A stretch of DNA of 64,000 nucleotides, from positions 201,001-265,000 of the forward strand of contig JAUIRK010000979.1 of assembly GCA_030549495.1 (NCBI GenBank), given 5' to 3'. Source of the stretch: Nectonema munidae. Taxonomy: Eukaryota > Nematomorpha > Nectonematoida > Nectonematidae. This document shows positions 12,701-25,456 of this stretch, one piece after another. The notes beneath the pieces are model-generated. The model saw only the letters and a list, made by a program, of their open reading frames with translations. It was not told where the DNA came from and made no database searches. The translations under genes and the position numbers were made by a program. Every line of letters begins with the position of its first letter. Positions within the stretch are counted from its first letter, which is position 1.

Positions 12701-13800
12701 TTTAATTTGAAAGTTCCTTGTCAATATTTTTTCTTCCCATATTTAATTAAAAATTCATTATTACGAAAAATGTGCTCAACTTACTTCACTTAGATTGATC
12801 AAAAAAATAGAAATTTGGGTTAAACCTCAAGGAGAGAACTCCAAAATTCTCAAAGTCGGTTTGGACACACAAAGTGAAGCTGATGAGAATTCACTAGTCG
12901 AAAGCAATCTCTCACAGATTGTACGGATTAGTGGTGTTGACCGAAAACAAGAGAACTACTCACAAATTATAAATATTCATCCAGATTATTATTTGTATCA
13001 GAAATGTTTATATTTCCCTTCAATCATATCCCCGCATTTAACAAGATTGACATACGACAAAAACTTAAGGATCAGGTGTAAAATAGTAAAAAATATAGGA
13101 AAATTGTTTTATTAGGGATTCCGAACTTCTCTTTATAATTTATTAGCGCTAAGGAGTAGGCAGCTCATCCATGTTTCTGTTTTACAATAGGTTCAAAATA
13201 AGTGCTAAAAACATGAGACTTTAATTATTATCAATTGAAAACGCTGAACTAGTTTATCAAATCGCCTATTTAAAGTTCATTAGAAAACACACGATTATTT
13301 TTCTAAAGGAAATTGAGAGCAAAAGAGGAAAAAAGTGGTTGATCAGAGAGAATGGAATAAAAAAAATTTTATTACCGATTGAATTGAACAAAACAGGGAG
13401 ATAGATAAAGTGTGACTTGATTTAGAATGGGTTGCGCGATATAAAATGAAATGAAATGAAAGAGAGTGAGTGAGAGAAGAAATGAAGTTTAGTCACGTTC
13501 TGAAAAGTGAATGCAAGAGAAAGAAGAGAAGAGTAAACATTAGCAGCATCCACCTAAACTAAGAGATGAAGAAAGACAATTTGCCAAATGCAAGGTAGCA
13601 AATTTTATTAGACTGAATGATGATATGCACCAAAATCTATTTAAAGCAAGTACAATATTCAAGTCATTGCGTCATGTGGGTTGTGAACCAATCAAAACTA
13701 AACAACAAAATTTTTACTAAAAAATTTGAAGCCTGTGAAATTTTAAATGTCAACATTTCATCAATGGAGATAAATTTATAATAGCTTTAAAATTTTAAGA
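9741..13800. other. Long stretch without a recognised gene
   Basis: Mostly A+T-rich. At 10,770-10,930 a short open stretch after a ctctcag acceptor-like site reads LMKRAKCAGVDFPW, then a stop, then HKTDEDVIKTVIKNSTHES and a run of six Asp; its origin is unknown. A GC-richer spot at 11,890-12,060 is listed separately. The 106-codon frame at 12,795-13,115 is unrecognised. Confidence 0.4.
11899..12068 (+). promoter_or_regulatory. GC-richer island with NRF-1-like palindrome
   Basis: The stretch contains tgcgcatgcgca, the palindromic core recognised by NRF-1/ewg-type factors in animals, inside a local rise of G+C in an otherwise A+T-rich zone. About 90 bp downstream an ATG opens a 23-codon frame (MTSILEECSRLGYNARNTNK...). 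It could be a promoter with a short first exon or uORF, but no downstream exons were found. Confidence 0.25.
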
Positions 13801-13811
13801 GAGTAAAAATG

Positions 13812-13876
13812 GGGGGGGGGGGGTAATGAAAAGGGAGGGGCACTGCACCACAGACCCGTCCTAGCTATGCCACTGG
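13812..13876. mobile_element. Fragment of a TIR element end
   Basis: A run of thirteen G is followed by ggaggggcactgcacc and then tagctatgccactg. The last piece matches the right terminus of the 197-bp MITE at 56,933-57,129 (tagctacgtcactg). I could not find a matching left end upstream. Confidence 0.4.
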
Positions 13877-16336
13877 ATGTACAGATCTCAACTTTTCCAA
13901 CGATACAGATTCCATTTCAAAGATAATAAGAAAATATTTTATGTATATAAATATTAAAGTAATTTGTATTAAATGCTTTTAAACATCACAATAAAAGTCT
14001 CTATTAAATCATAACATTCATTAAAAAAATGAAACCCTTCAATGCGTAAAATTAGATCTTAAATTGAAAGGTAGAGCTTTTCTCCAGTCGTTCCTTCCTT
14101 TCACTTTATTTTTTCTAGGAGAGTAAGCTTCACAAACTTTGTAAAAATTTTCGACGTGGAGGTTTCTTTATCATTTGATCGGGGTCTCATTAAAAAAAAT
14201 AAATCAAGATATAAACTACTGTACTAAAAAATTGTTTATTAAAAATTGTCTGAATAACCCAATCGAAGTCAATGGGATGGATGCATCTGCTTTGGTTAAT
14301 GTAACTTTCATATCATTACTCACTTACAATCTGTTTCGAGATTTGTTTTAAATGGCAAGTAGCATGGAAAACGCTTGCTCACACTCATATGTAGTGGCAA
14401 ATCGAATCAGAACTTTCAGAGCCATCTTTGCAAGCATAGGACTCTCCTATTTCAATCGAAAAATTGCTATGAGATATTTCAGAAAAATATGTTTTGCCCC
14501 TCCTCACTCACTGATCAAACCAATAAACTGTTCTTGGATTAAGAAAAATTCTATGACCAGATTACTAATAGAGATTATAAACAGATTTTTGATAAATTGA
14601 TAGTATTTTTCAAATTTGTGTAGGTTAAAAAAAATAAAGATAAATTTCTTGGCCTAGATATGCTATAAGGTGTTTTATGGCTTTCAGGATATCTTCTTGA
14701 ATGAAAATCTTATTTTTGTCAATTTTTCTTGTCTAAGAATGCCATAATTTCAGCTTCATTTCAAAAATTGTCAAGTTTTTATGACAATGTAGTACTTGAC
14801 CAAAGGTTAAAGGAATTCATAAATTCAAATATGTTCACTAAAAATTATGGGAATATACGAAAATGGACATCAGAAAATTCTACATGCATTTCTAGTTTAC
14901 TTTGTAGAAATTGCTGGTTTTCTTTCTATAGTATCGCGTAGAAATTTTTTCTTTCGAAAGCTACCTCATCCAAATCTGAAAGGGATTTGTGACCATCGCT
15001 TTGAATAACTGGTGAGTAAAAATGAGGGTTAAAGGCTTTTGCGATGAGTTGTAATCAAAGTCTCATGTAATAATAGTAAAGTCTCAAACAAATAAAATCA
15101 AACGTAACCTATTATATTCATTCAATTTTAGATTCTGTGTGCCGATTTATTTTTGTCAAAAAATGTAATCATTTGAAAATTTACTGACTTTGAAATGTCC
15201 ATCGCCGCCATAATGAAACTGTTGATTTATGGAACTGTGGTGAATCTGATGAATTTATCAAGCTCATGATAGTTATAAATCCTACTTTTAGAGAAATGCA
15301 TGATGATTTTATAAAAAGATCTAAATCTCCAAATTATATATATTCATGAATATGTGAAAGATGATCATGATATTCAGGTGATTATAGACGAAATAATGGA
15401 AGCAAGAATGTACCGAATAATAGAATAATGTAAAAACAATAGTGGACATGAATAATTATCAGTTTTTTACGCTATGACTATCATATAATAATGATATAAT
15501 TGATATATCATAAAACGATAAAAATTCATTTATAAATTTTAAAAATCATAAAAAATAAACTTCGCTTCTCTCTTTACTCCCTCATTTTTATGAGGATCTG
15601 CATCCTAAATATATATATATAACATATATAAAATAAATATATGTTCGAGCGAAGAAGTAATTAAGAAATTTTAATTTATATGAACACAACCAAGTTATTT
15701 TATGTATTTTAAAACTACATAACTAATACTAATAAGAAACTTCATAAATGCTTACAAAAATCTAAATTCCAATGCTTGAAGAATTTAATATATATAAACC
15801 ATATTCTTTAAAAAATATAAAAATTATTTTAAAACTAAAATTAGTATATAAAATTATATAAATTATAATAATTAATAAAATTAATTATAATTATAATAGA
15901 ATTATAAATTAATAAATATATTTATCTTATTCCAAATATGGAAGATGGTCAGAATTACGTACTGGATCATCCTCTGAATATTATGTAGTATTTAAATTTT
16001 TAATAATTTTAAAGTATTTAAATTTTTTTAATAACTTAAATATAGTCCTGTATATACTATTATACATTGTTTGATAATGTAGATTTTATTAATTAAAAGT
16101 AAATATATAAATAAAAACAATACTTAAAAATAGTGATTAGGTACAACTATTATTTGAGAAATAAAAACTTTTGTAGAAACTAAGAAGTCATTAAAAAACT
16201 ATGCTTGTTACGCAGGCAAATTTAAGAGAAAAAAATAATGGTTTTTGATTTATAGATGTGAACTTAAGTAAAGAGACTTAATGAGAAATATAATTTAAAA
16301 AAAAATTATATACCAATTTTAACCAAAACATTCATT
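13877..16336. other. A+T-rich stretch, no recognised gene
   Basis: Open frames at 14,352-14,600 and 14,729-14,941 have no recognisable motif. A broken stretch around 15,170-15,450 reads in part NPTFREMHDDFIKRSKS, which looks like decayed coding sequence of unknown type. From 15,480 to 16,130 the sequence is almost pure A/T. Confidence 0.4.
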
Positions 16337-16494
16337 TAAAGGCAATGGTATTGTTGGGTGTTTTCATCGAGAAGGCATAATTACGCCGCTTATGTTGAAC
16401 TATGAGGAAAGGAGACATGATACTGGATCGAACCCAAGACTCTGAGTTATCGAAACACATTATTTAGCCAACCTTATAAGCCCACTATTTTTAG
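16337..16494 (-). repeat. tRNA-derived SINE, copy 2
   Basis: Near-complete copy in minus orientation, including the middle block (tcctttcctcatagtt on the SINE strand) that copy 1 lacks. The box B-like gggttcgatcc and the tail ccttctcgatgaaaac are intact. Confidence 0.7.
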
Positions 16495-16844
16495 CCCTAA
16501 TCATTTAAGCATACCTATATAAATCAGAAACATATCGTTTGAAAAATAAGGCTCACAAATTTTGTCTAAAAAATAAAAATTAAATACCTATAGCTTGAAT
16601 TAAAAATTTGACAATCAAGCTATGTTTTCTATATCAATTATTAATTAATAGATTATTAATAGAGTTACTGGAAATCAATTATGATTTTATCCATAGGAGG
16701 GCGTATTAAATTAAAATTCGGTTTAAAACCAAATTATCAAAGCTGTTTAAAATTTTATTAAAAAAATTGGTATTTTAGTGTAGTTTTTATGGTAAACAGG
16801 CAGAATGCCTAGATACAGAATTCCTAGCGATTGAATGACTAAAA

Positions 16845-16935
16845 GACTGAATGCCTAATGGACTGAATGCCTAACGGACAAAACGCCTAACGGAGTGAAT
16901 GCCTAACGGACTGTATTTCTAATGGATAAAATGCC
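16845..16935 (+). repeat. 16-bp minisatellite
   Basis: About six head-to-tail variants of gactgaatgcctaacg, degenerating at both sides (for example gacaaaacgcctaacg and gactgtatttctaatg). It sits just upstream of the LINE and may be part of its surroundings. Confidence 0.7.
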
Positions 16936-17104
16936 TTATGACATTTTTTTATGATTATAAGGACCGATTTAAGGAAAGAATAAGCTTTGCACAAAGAGAG
17001 ACATAAATTATTTTAGCATAATTTAGAAAGATAAATAAAAATGTGTGTGTAGATTCTAGATCTTAAGAATAGTTTACCCACAACTATGATAAAAACTATG
17101 AAAT

Positions 17105-18845
17105 GATGAGTACTATGATGATCATACCTTAGCTAACATTTTCAATGAAAATTTTGCTTTTGTACAAAATGATTCTTTGCCAAAACAACTCGATTTCCAT
17201 ATTCTTGACAACACAGTTGAGTCCTTTGAATTCGAACTCTGTTCATATGAAATGCTATTATTTGTTATAGATGGAATGAAAAAAAATGAAACAAAAGAGA
17301 TATATGGAATTTCAATAAATCAAGTAAAATTAATAAAACATGATATTTGTAATATCTTATGTAAAGCTATAAATCTTTCTTTAAAAAATTGTGTCTTTCC
17401 TGAAATACTTAAGCTTCATAAAGTTGTACCTGTACATAAGAAAAATGATAGGAACTGTGTAGATAATTACAGACCTATCTCAATTATCCCCACACTTTCA
17501 AAAATATTTGAAGAATTTATACATCATCAATTGAAGACTTACTTGGGTTCAATAAATTACTTAAATGATTATCAATTTGGATTTCGCCAACATTATTCCA
17601 CGGAATCTTTCCACTCTTGTTTGATTAATAAGACAGTTGAAATTTTAGAAAAAAAGGATGACGCAGTAATTTTTCTCTTTGACCTGTCAAAGGCTTTTGA
17701 TAGAGTTAATCACTCATCAATCTTGAAGAATTTGAATGAATGTGGGTTTAGTAGAAGTTCGTTGTTTTTTTTAAACTCATACCTTATTAATAGGTATCAA
17801 ATTGTTAAAGTGAATGATGCTTTTTCTAAAAAGCTATCCCTCAAAAATGGTGTCCCGCAGGGATCCATTTTGGGACTCTTACTTTTCAGCATAGCTATCA
17901 AAAACATTTTCTTCCTTCCAAACCTTTTTGAGTTTCTGCTCTTTGCAGACGACATCTGCGCTTATCTCCCTTTATCTAAAGTAAAAAATGGTGAAGTTAT
18001 CGACACATATAGCCTGAATAAGAACTTAGACCAACTCTACAACTGGTGTTCTGAAAATAATTTGATTTTGAACAAAAAGAAATCCAAATGCATGATAATC
18101 TCCAATAAGAATAGGAAATATAACTTTTTAAAGTCCACAGGTATTGCTGAAGAAAAAAATATAAAAATACTTGGGTTATTATTTGATAATAAAATGAAAT
18201 TTAGGCCACACATCGATCAGTTGGCCCTCGATCTAAATCGAGTCATTGGTATTTTGTTTTTTACTAAAAATATTTTCCCATTGAAAATTAAACTTTTTAT
18301 TTATAAGCAATTATTTCTTTCTTATGTTAATTATAGCATCATAAATTGGTTTCCCTTTGGGAAAAAACGTATTCAAATTCTTCAAAAGAGAGCTATACGA
18401 GTAATTTTTAACATGAATAATATGGACCACACTTCAGAGATTTTTATTCAGAATGAATTATTGAAAGTGGAAGATATTTTTAAACAAAGGGTTGGAATAT
18501 TTCTCTATAAATATTTCAACGGTTGTTTAGAGAATGTTTTCGGGCCACTGATAAGATATAGGGAAAATCTTTCACATAACACTAGGAACTCTCAAAAACC
18601 TTTAAAAATTACCTATAAACTAAAAGGATCAAGTATTTCTTTAATAAAAAAAGTTAATGAATTTTATAATGATAATGTGCATCTCTTTGAAAATCTATCC
18701 ATGTCATTACTTTCATTTAAAAAAAAAATAAAAAATCATCTTCTGAGTACATACAAAATATAATCTAATCTAGATTTTACCTTTTGTTTTCCATGTGAAC
18801 TTTTAAGCTATACTTGTTGGTTTGCAAAAAAATTTTTTTTTTATA
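17105..18845 (+). mobile_element. Jockey-clade LINE, 5'-truncated ORF2 (reverse transcriptase)
   Basis: A single long frame (stop at 18,763) encodes a non-LTR reverse transcriptase. Motifs in order are VVPVHKKNDRNCVDNYRPIS, YQFGFRQHYSTES, FLFDLSKAFDRVNH (catalytic Asp), NGVPQGSILG and the catalytic FADDI where most relatives have YADD. Thumb and C-terminal parts follow, with ILGLLFDNKMKFRPHI and WFPFGKKRIQILQKRAIR. The upstream apurinic endonuclease domain is missing; the frame opens near 17,105 with YDDHTLANIFNENF, so this is the usual 5' truncation of LINE insertions. The surviving RT frame has no stops, so the copy is fairly young or little decayed. The open frame begins at TTG or further upstream; no initiation codon is meaningful. 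It is homologous to the fragment at 24.5 kb. Confidence 0.9.
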
Positions 18846-19194
18846 TATTCAACTGGAAAAATCTAATTCACGGCCATATTTGGCTATTGATTTTTCCTAT
18901 AATGATAATCTTGAAAAAGATAATATAGCTCTTCATGTGAATATATATTATAAATATTAACATATATACACATTGTTTGTTCCACTTTATTATTTTTGTG
19001 AACTCTTTTTTTTATAATAAAATTCTCTCTCTCTCTCAACTGTTCAAGGACAATTAAAGAAAGAATAAAAGAACGGTCGCTGAAATCTAATGAAGCCTGA
19101 TCTTCCGTAATCAACCACTCTACAAGTAATTTACCAATAAATATAGAATCAATATCCCGTAGTGTAAGACGTGCAAGATGTCCCTGTTAATGCA

Positions 19195-20075
19195 TCAGAA
19201 GATCTAACTGTGACTACAAGAAGTGATAATTTTCTACTCTACGAATAAGATAGTATGAGAATTTACTCTACTATAAAGAATTTGGACATTTTACGAGGAA
19301 AAAATAAGTGGTTTAGTGATTAGCCATTTTCCTCTGCGCCAGTTAATAATCAACTATACACAGTGCATGCCTCGGTTGCCTCAAGCACAATGTTATAACT
19401 AATCTACTCTATTACATTAAACAAAGATAAGAAAACCTATGAAGAACTATTTGAGTTCTTAAAAGAACGTAACCAATTTCCAGAGTCTGTTACAATGGAT
19501 TTTGAACAAGAAGCTATAAAAGCTTTAAGAAAATATTGGTTACAAGATATATTTTAAGAAAATATTGGTAAGCCTTGGTTTACAAGACTGGTTAGAAATC
19601 CAAGGATTAGATTTGTTCTACCAAGTGATATTATTAATCTATTTACAAATTTTATGAAATCACTAGACCCTAAAACCGACAAAGTTGGGAGTGAGTTCTT
19701 AGGATATTTTGAAATTACCTGATATAGCATCGATCAACGCGGCCGGGGAAGACGCCCAGCATTCGACATGAAAACGTAGAATGTTTTCAACAGAATCGAG
19801 TCGGACTTTCCAATGACCAATAATTCATGGAAGTATGGCATCAAGCTTTCAATAAAAGAGCTTGCGTAACTCACTCAACCATCGAAAAACTAGTGAAAAA
19901 ATTAAGCTGAAAAAATCAAATACGGAAGTGATCCTCGAACAGCTGTGTTTGGGAGTGGATATTATAAGAATTAATAAAAATTTACTCGACTAAATGAAAG
20001 AATAAAGTTTATCATAATTTTGACAATAGTAGAGGCTTGGCTTATAATATCTATAGCACATAATTTGTAGTGTTA
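19195..20075 (+). mobile_element. Decayed MULE (Mutator-like) transposase
   Basis: Plus-strand pieces in different frames spell out a MULE transposase. They are a WFSD..FSSAP segment with NQLYTVHASVAS, the conserved KKTYEELFEFLKERNQFPES followed by VTMDFEQEAIKAL (the Asp-Phe-Glu of the DDE core), a helical part, and RRPAFDMKT with PMTNNSW and ACVTHSTIEKLVKKL near the C-terminus. Several frameshifts and stops separate the pieces, so it cannot be active. No terminal inverted repeats were identified. Confidence 0.75.
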
Positions 20076-23000
20076 AAAATTTCATTTCTTTTCATGTGTG
20101 TCATTAAATCATGTATAATCATGGTACCTACATGAAATAAAATTTTTTTAGTGTTACATTTTCTCATTTTACTTTGTATATATCCTTCTTGAATATGCAA
20201 TCTGTATCTATAAACTTTTCAAAACCAAAAAATCATATTGTATTTTTTGATATTGATACTTTTGTAATTTATTGAAAACGAATCCTCAGATTTTTAAGAT
20301 TGATTCTAACCTATTCATTAAAAAACCAATTTTTTTTATAGTTTGGAATATATTATTTTACTATACTCATCGTCCATTTTTACCCATTTTGAACTTTTCA
20401 TTGGATTCATGAAGATTTTAAGCAGCATGAATACAAGCATTTTTACGAGAAGTTCGGATAATAATATACACTTATCATAAATAATTTTTAACTTTTTTCT
20501 TGTACTGTTGGTACACTTTAGATAGAAAATCTCTCCAAAAGGAAAAAAGCGGTAATCGGTAAGGATATCGAAGCTATTCTTAGTGACAGAATGAATTGAC
20601 ATGAATACAATTGCGATTGGTCAAATAATACGCTCTTAGTGATTAAGAAAACCATGAAGTTATGGGTAACTTCTTTCCTTAAGAAATATCACGAAGCAAA
20701 TATTTGGGTTTATTGATAGACTCCAGGGAATACAAAAATTTTAAAAGATAATTTCCTTATGAAAATCATCGAGAGTAAAATTGTCGCTTTCTCAAAATAC
20801 GACTTACTAACTATTAATTTAGAAGTTGGGTCAAGCAATAAAAATACATTGAGACTATGCTAACAAACAAATATGTCAGCACTGAACATTCTGAAAGTGA
20901 AAACCTGTTCTTTCGAAAGTGTATCCCTTTCTAAGAAGCAAGAAAAATTGCCGCGCCAAATAAAAAAAAATAATTTATTCATAAAGCGGCTAACAGTTAT
21001 CTAAAATATCAAAGAGATTTCTCTAGTTAAAGTGAAAAGAATCTCCACTCCTAATTTGCCTGATCCTATTCCCTAGTTTCTCAATCACACACAAATCGAA
21101 TTCAGCACAACTCCTCTTCAAATTTTAGATAAAACTTTACCCTTTTACGAAGATTCTCGCAATACGCAAGACGAGAACAAAAATAGCTTAATATCAAAAA
21201 TACCAAAGAAGCTATATCAAGGGATGAAATTATCAATCTTCCATAGCTCCAAATTTCATAAAAAAAAAATTTAATTCCTTTTATTTTTGGATATTCACTA
21301 AAATCGCAGTATTTACACTAACTAAGCAATCTTAGCACATCTCGTCACACTAGGTCAAGAGCTTGAAGTGATATTCATGCTGAGAAATACTGGAGGAACT
21401 CTGGTTTCTCTTTCCACTAGGTATGACATTCCTCAATCTCCCTCCGCAGTTGCGGTCGTTCTAAGAAACAAGTAGCTTCCTAACAAGTTACATCCCATTA
21501 GAATTTAGATCATAAATAGACTGGGATAATCATTTTATCTCAAGTGGACCTCGCTCGACAGCCTCTGGAGCATTGCGTATGAAAATTACGCAAAGCTCCT
21601 CGGTTGCCAAAAGACTGCGCTCTCTTCAGTGTTCTCTCCAACGATGTGCTTATAGATCTCAATGTTGTGCTTCGCTTCTTGATCACTGCCCAGAAACAAA
21701 TTGAACTGCGTTGGTTGCTATAAAAGTAAGAATCTATGGTATTACAAGCATCTCAGGCTTTCGTTCACGACTGTAGCCTCTTCAGCATCAAGACAAAAAA
21801 CCGACAAGTTCTCATCCTTGTTAATTGGACGAAGCGTGAGTCGGAGGAATATCTTTATATTAACTATAACATTTATTTGTACAATAAAATATTGACACTA
21901 ACGCCTGACATTTTACTTGGCATTCTTTTTATTTTTCCTTACCACCGCCTATTTCCCTTCTATGCTGCCACTGCCGTTGAAATGAATTTTCGACAAGCAA
22001 GTTTGTTCACTATTCTTTTTTTGGATATGGAGATCTTTTTTTTCCATACTATTCAACCATACTCCTGGATATTTTGTTGCCCGACACTGCCATTTTTAAG
22101 GTCAATGACAATGTCCCAATCTCTCTGAGCAGTGGGTAAGGTCTTGTTTCTTTTCACGCCACTTTAACGCGTTTGGATCATAACTTAATTTTGAGATTGA
22201 TGTCGAAATCGCTCTGTTAGACTCAAAACTCTTTTAGACTACAACCGCTTACCAGCATAACTCGCAAAGTGCAAACGCGCTACTGCTATACATGAAACTA
22301 ATCATCTTCCAAAAAGAAGTCAAATGATCCCACACACATGCTTGCTCTCCTTGACTAATACACAACCAAGTGAGAAAATCGTTCTCACAAGGAATTAAAG
22401 AGACTATTTGACAAAATACTTTTGCGTGATGAGGTGGTCTAACAATTTCTCTCCCAGAATTCTTCGAAGAAGAAGAGCCCAATGCTATAACTGACCATGA
22501 ATTAGATGAAGAAGGCTAACCTTTCATCGATGATACTTAAGACTAGGAATTCATTCTTAGACTCTCTCCTTACTGATCATAATTTGTACTTATTTATAAA
22601 ATATGAAAAAGAAGATTTAACGATCTTAGAAACAATACAGACATACGCATTTTGAATATGGCTACCTTTCCACATTGTGCAAAGGCACTAAGTTCAGCAA
22701 ATTCAGTTTGTACTTTCCACCGTTCAAGAAGCAAAATAAGTTTATTAAAGAAGAATGATTCCTTAGTTGCTGGCTCACGGGGCGATATCAACTTGTGCTA
22801 AACTAGATATCACGTATTCCTGTTTCGTTATCTCGATTAGTGCCAAATATTGCGTTTTAAAAGTCGCTTTTCAAATAATCAAATATCTAACTCCATCTAT
22901 GCATCTCAAATAAATATGAAATTAATGGAAATGAGCAATAAAATGGGAACTAAATGACGCATTTTCCTAAGTCAAAATTTACCAACGTTTTAAAGACTTG

Positions 23001-23525
23001 TTTGCCATCAACATAGAAATGGTAAATTTACCTTAAATCCACAGGCTATGTGGCAAATTTCTAGACGGCCGATATCTAATTTGTTTTGGATACGTTGAAG
23101 GGATTCTTTTTGGAACGTTATTCCAATGGAGAAATAAAGATATAGTGGCTGTTTTGAACCACGATCTATATCACTGCATCCATCAAATTTTAGGAACTTC
23201 TAAAATTCTTGTAGTGTTAACATCACCCGAAAGAAATCAGCACTCACACCACAGGTTATAATTAAATTATGGAATGTCTAGCTTTACTTGGGCTCTTGCG
23301 AGCTCAGTATAGACAGAAAAATAATGTAATATGTGAAAACAGTTACCTTAGCAATGATCTTGCAGCGGCTAGTAAATGAAAGATAGCTTCAACATACTTT
23401 GGGAATAGTGAAATAGTATGTTGCTCCGCACTAGATGTGAGCCACGACTAACATCTACCTTATTCAAGATCATCGCTAAAGGCTTTAAGGTGGAAAAAAA
23501 TAAAAGAGTCGCAAAGATATTGCAT
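20076..23525. other. Repeat-like stretch, no recognised gene
   Basis: Moderately G+C-containing sequence that looks like decayed transposon coding DNA. An unrecognised frame covers 21,736-22,128. A short acidic piece near 22,450-22,500 reads EEEEPNAITDHELDEEG. A Harbinger origin for the part after 22,560 is possible because a Harbinger-like C-terminus follows at 23.8 kb, but I cannot align it confidently. Confidence 0.35.
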
Positions 23526-23677
23526 TAGGTAAAGGTAAAGTTTACAAGGATTTTTTCATCGAGAAAGCACAATTGGGTCCCTTGAATTCCACTATGAGGA
23601 AGAGAGAAATGAGTTGGATCGAACCCAAGAACGTGAATCATCGAAACCCAGTTTAAAACAACCTTACTTACGCCCCT
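23526..23677 (-). repeat. tRNA-derived SINE, copy 3
   Basis: Near-complete minus-strand copy: tttcgatgattcacgttctt, box B-like gggttcgatcc, the middle block with cttcctcatagtgg, and the tail tttctcgatgaaa. It lies directly before the Harbinger-like remnant. Confidence 0.7.
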
Positions 23678-23789
23678 AATACGCATACAAAATTCAAACC
23701 ACATGCCATTGGACAACAATTTTTATACCAATGTGTAACTGACACGCTTTCTATTTACTATTAGCGGTAGCACATAGACCATTGGTGTT

Positions 23790-24075
23790 TCAGTAGGTCT
23801 TTTTTCAAACACTGGCGATTGGTGTAATAATTCTCACCACTTTAGGCAACGAAGGTTATCTATGTGTTTTGAAAATCTCCATAGCAGCACTCAAAAATTG
23901 TACAAACATGGTTGTGCTTGCAATGATCATTGCACATAATTTCCTACAAGCTTTCTTACAAGCCAAATACTTAATCGAATATATGCTGTTCAACGACAAC
24001 CTGGGTGATGAATACACGAGGAAACCGAAAGTTTTTTGGAAAGTCTAACATTTCAAGGTAGACAATTTATCTACC
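23790..24075 (+). mobile_element. PIF/Harbinger-like transposase remnant (C-terminal part)
   Basis: One frame reads VLKISIAALKNCTNMVVLAM followed by IIAHNFLQ and then LGDEYTRKP. This fits the end of Harbinger transposases, where an RVLKTPI-like segment precedes the LHNFL motif and the chain ends soon after. Earlier catalytic parts could not be aligned with confidence. It is a small fossil. Confidence 0.45.
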
Positions 24076-24479
24076 TGTTCAGAGATTCACGAAAAAAATA
24101 TAGGTGACATTCCCAAAGAAGTTATAGGTGGCATTCTGGGGACTTGCAGCAATGCACCTAAAAAGTTCAAAGCTAATCACATGGTTTGCTATTAAATCAT
24201 GTTCAAAGCGGCTATAAAATACAGATGTGCGCAATTTTTTTTGGTCGCGCTACACACGCAAATGTCCACTTTGTTCCTTCCTCCCATTATATTTTGGGTT
24301 TGTTAATAGTCAAATAGACTAATATGTTCTAAAATTTTTGCTTTATAAGTTTATATTTTTAAATAAATATAATTTTTATTCCTTTTTTAAAATAAAGAGA
24401 ACCCTAAAAAAATCTTTACAAGTAACGTTTGGTTTAAAGTTTTTTATATAAATGAATGCTTTCGTGTGTCTTAATAACT

Positions 24480-24735
24480 GTTTTCTTTTGATCAAATTTC
24501 AGTAAATTATGTTATTTTAACAATTGATGAAATTAAATCTAACGACTCTTGAGATATATTTAGAATAAGTATAAATCACATAAAATTGGTAAAGAGCAGC
24601 ATAACTCAAATTTTATGCTTGCTTTTCAATTCATGTCTTATAAATTGCACTTTTCCTTTTTGTTTTAAACTGAGTCGTATAGTTCCTGTCTTTAAAAAAG
24701 GGGATAAAAACAATATCAATTTCTTTAAATTAATA
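24480..24735 (+). mobile_element. Second Jockey-type LINE fragment
   Basis: A frame reads TIDEIKSND, a stop, then ISINHIKLVKSSITQIL and LSRIVPVFKKGDKNNI. This aligns with GISINQVKLIKHDICNIL and LHKVVPVHKKNDRN of the LINE at 17.1-18.8 kb. Only the region before the RT core survives; the match stops after about 24,735. Confidence 0.7.
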
Positions 24736-25456
24736 TTAAAATTGTGATTAAAGAAGGATTCTTTACTTCATTTATATAATTGACTCTAATTCGGGTATTG
24801 ACCCATTTTTTAACTTTTATAAAGTCAAATAATATAAATAAAAACAAACAGAAAAAGAATATGAGATTTTAATTAAAAAATATATAAAAAATCTATTTTA
24901 AGTATATATACATATTTATTACTATGGGAGATAAAAATATTAATTTATCTTTAGTCATTTGAAACTCACTAAAAAAATTTTTTTTAAAAAATATTTTTTT
25001 TATAACAAATTTGTATATTGTAATATAAGCTTTATAAAGTTTTTCTCTTATTCAATAAAAAATATTTTTTTAATATTTATTTTAATTTAATCCAATTATC
25101 CTCTGGCAACCATTTTTTCGAAAAATTTACTAGAAAAAGTTTTTTTTTTATTTTCTACTTTTAAAAAGAATTTTTAATTAAAATTTTTTTATAAATTTTC
25201 ATTTTTAATTTAAATAAGAAGTTTTTTCTCTTAAAAATAATTTTTAGAAACTAATATTTCTTTATTTTAAACTTTTTTGCAATTTTTTTAAATTATATTT
25301 TTCGTTAATTTCCAAACAAAGCCCGCAAAATATTTTTTTTAATATTTTTGATTTTAAAATGTTCAACAGCTTTAATTATGGTTAATTTTGAATTAAAACT
25401 CTCATAGATGATACATGGTATTTTATTTTGTTAGCCTGATTTTATAAAGTAGTGAT

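Noticed and set aside
12795-13115. 106-codon plus-strand frame
   Set aside because: No recognisable family, no splice sites, and A+T-driven composition.
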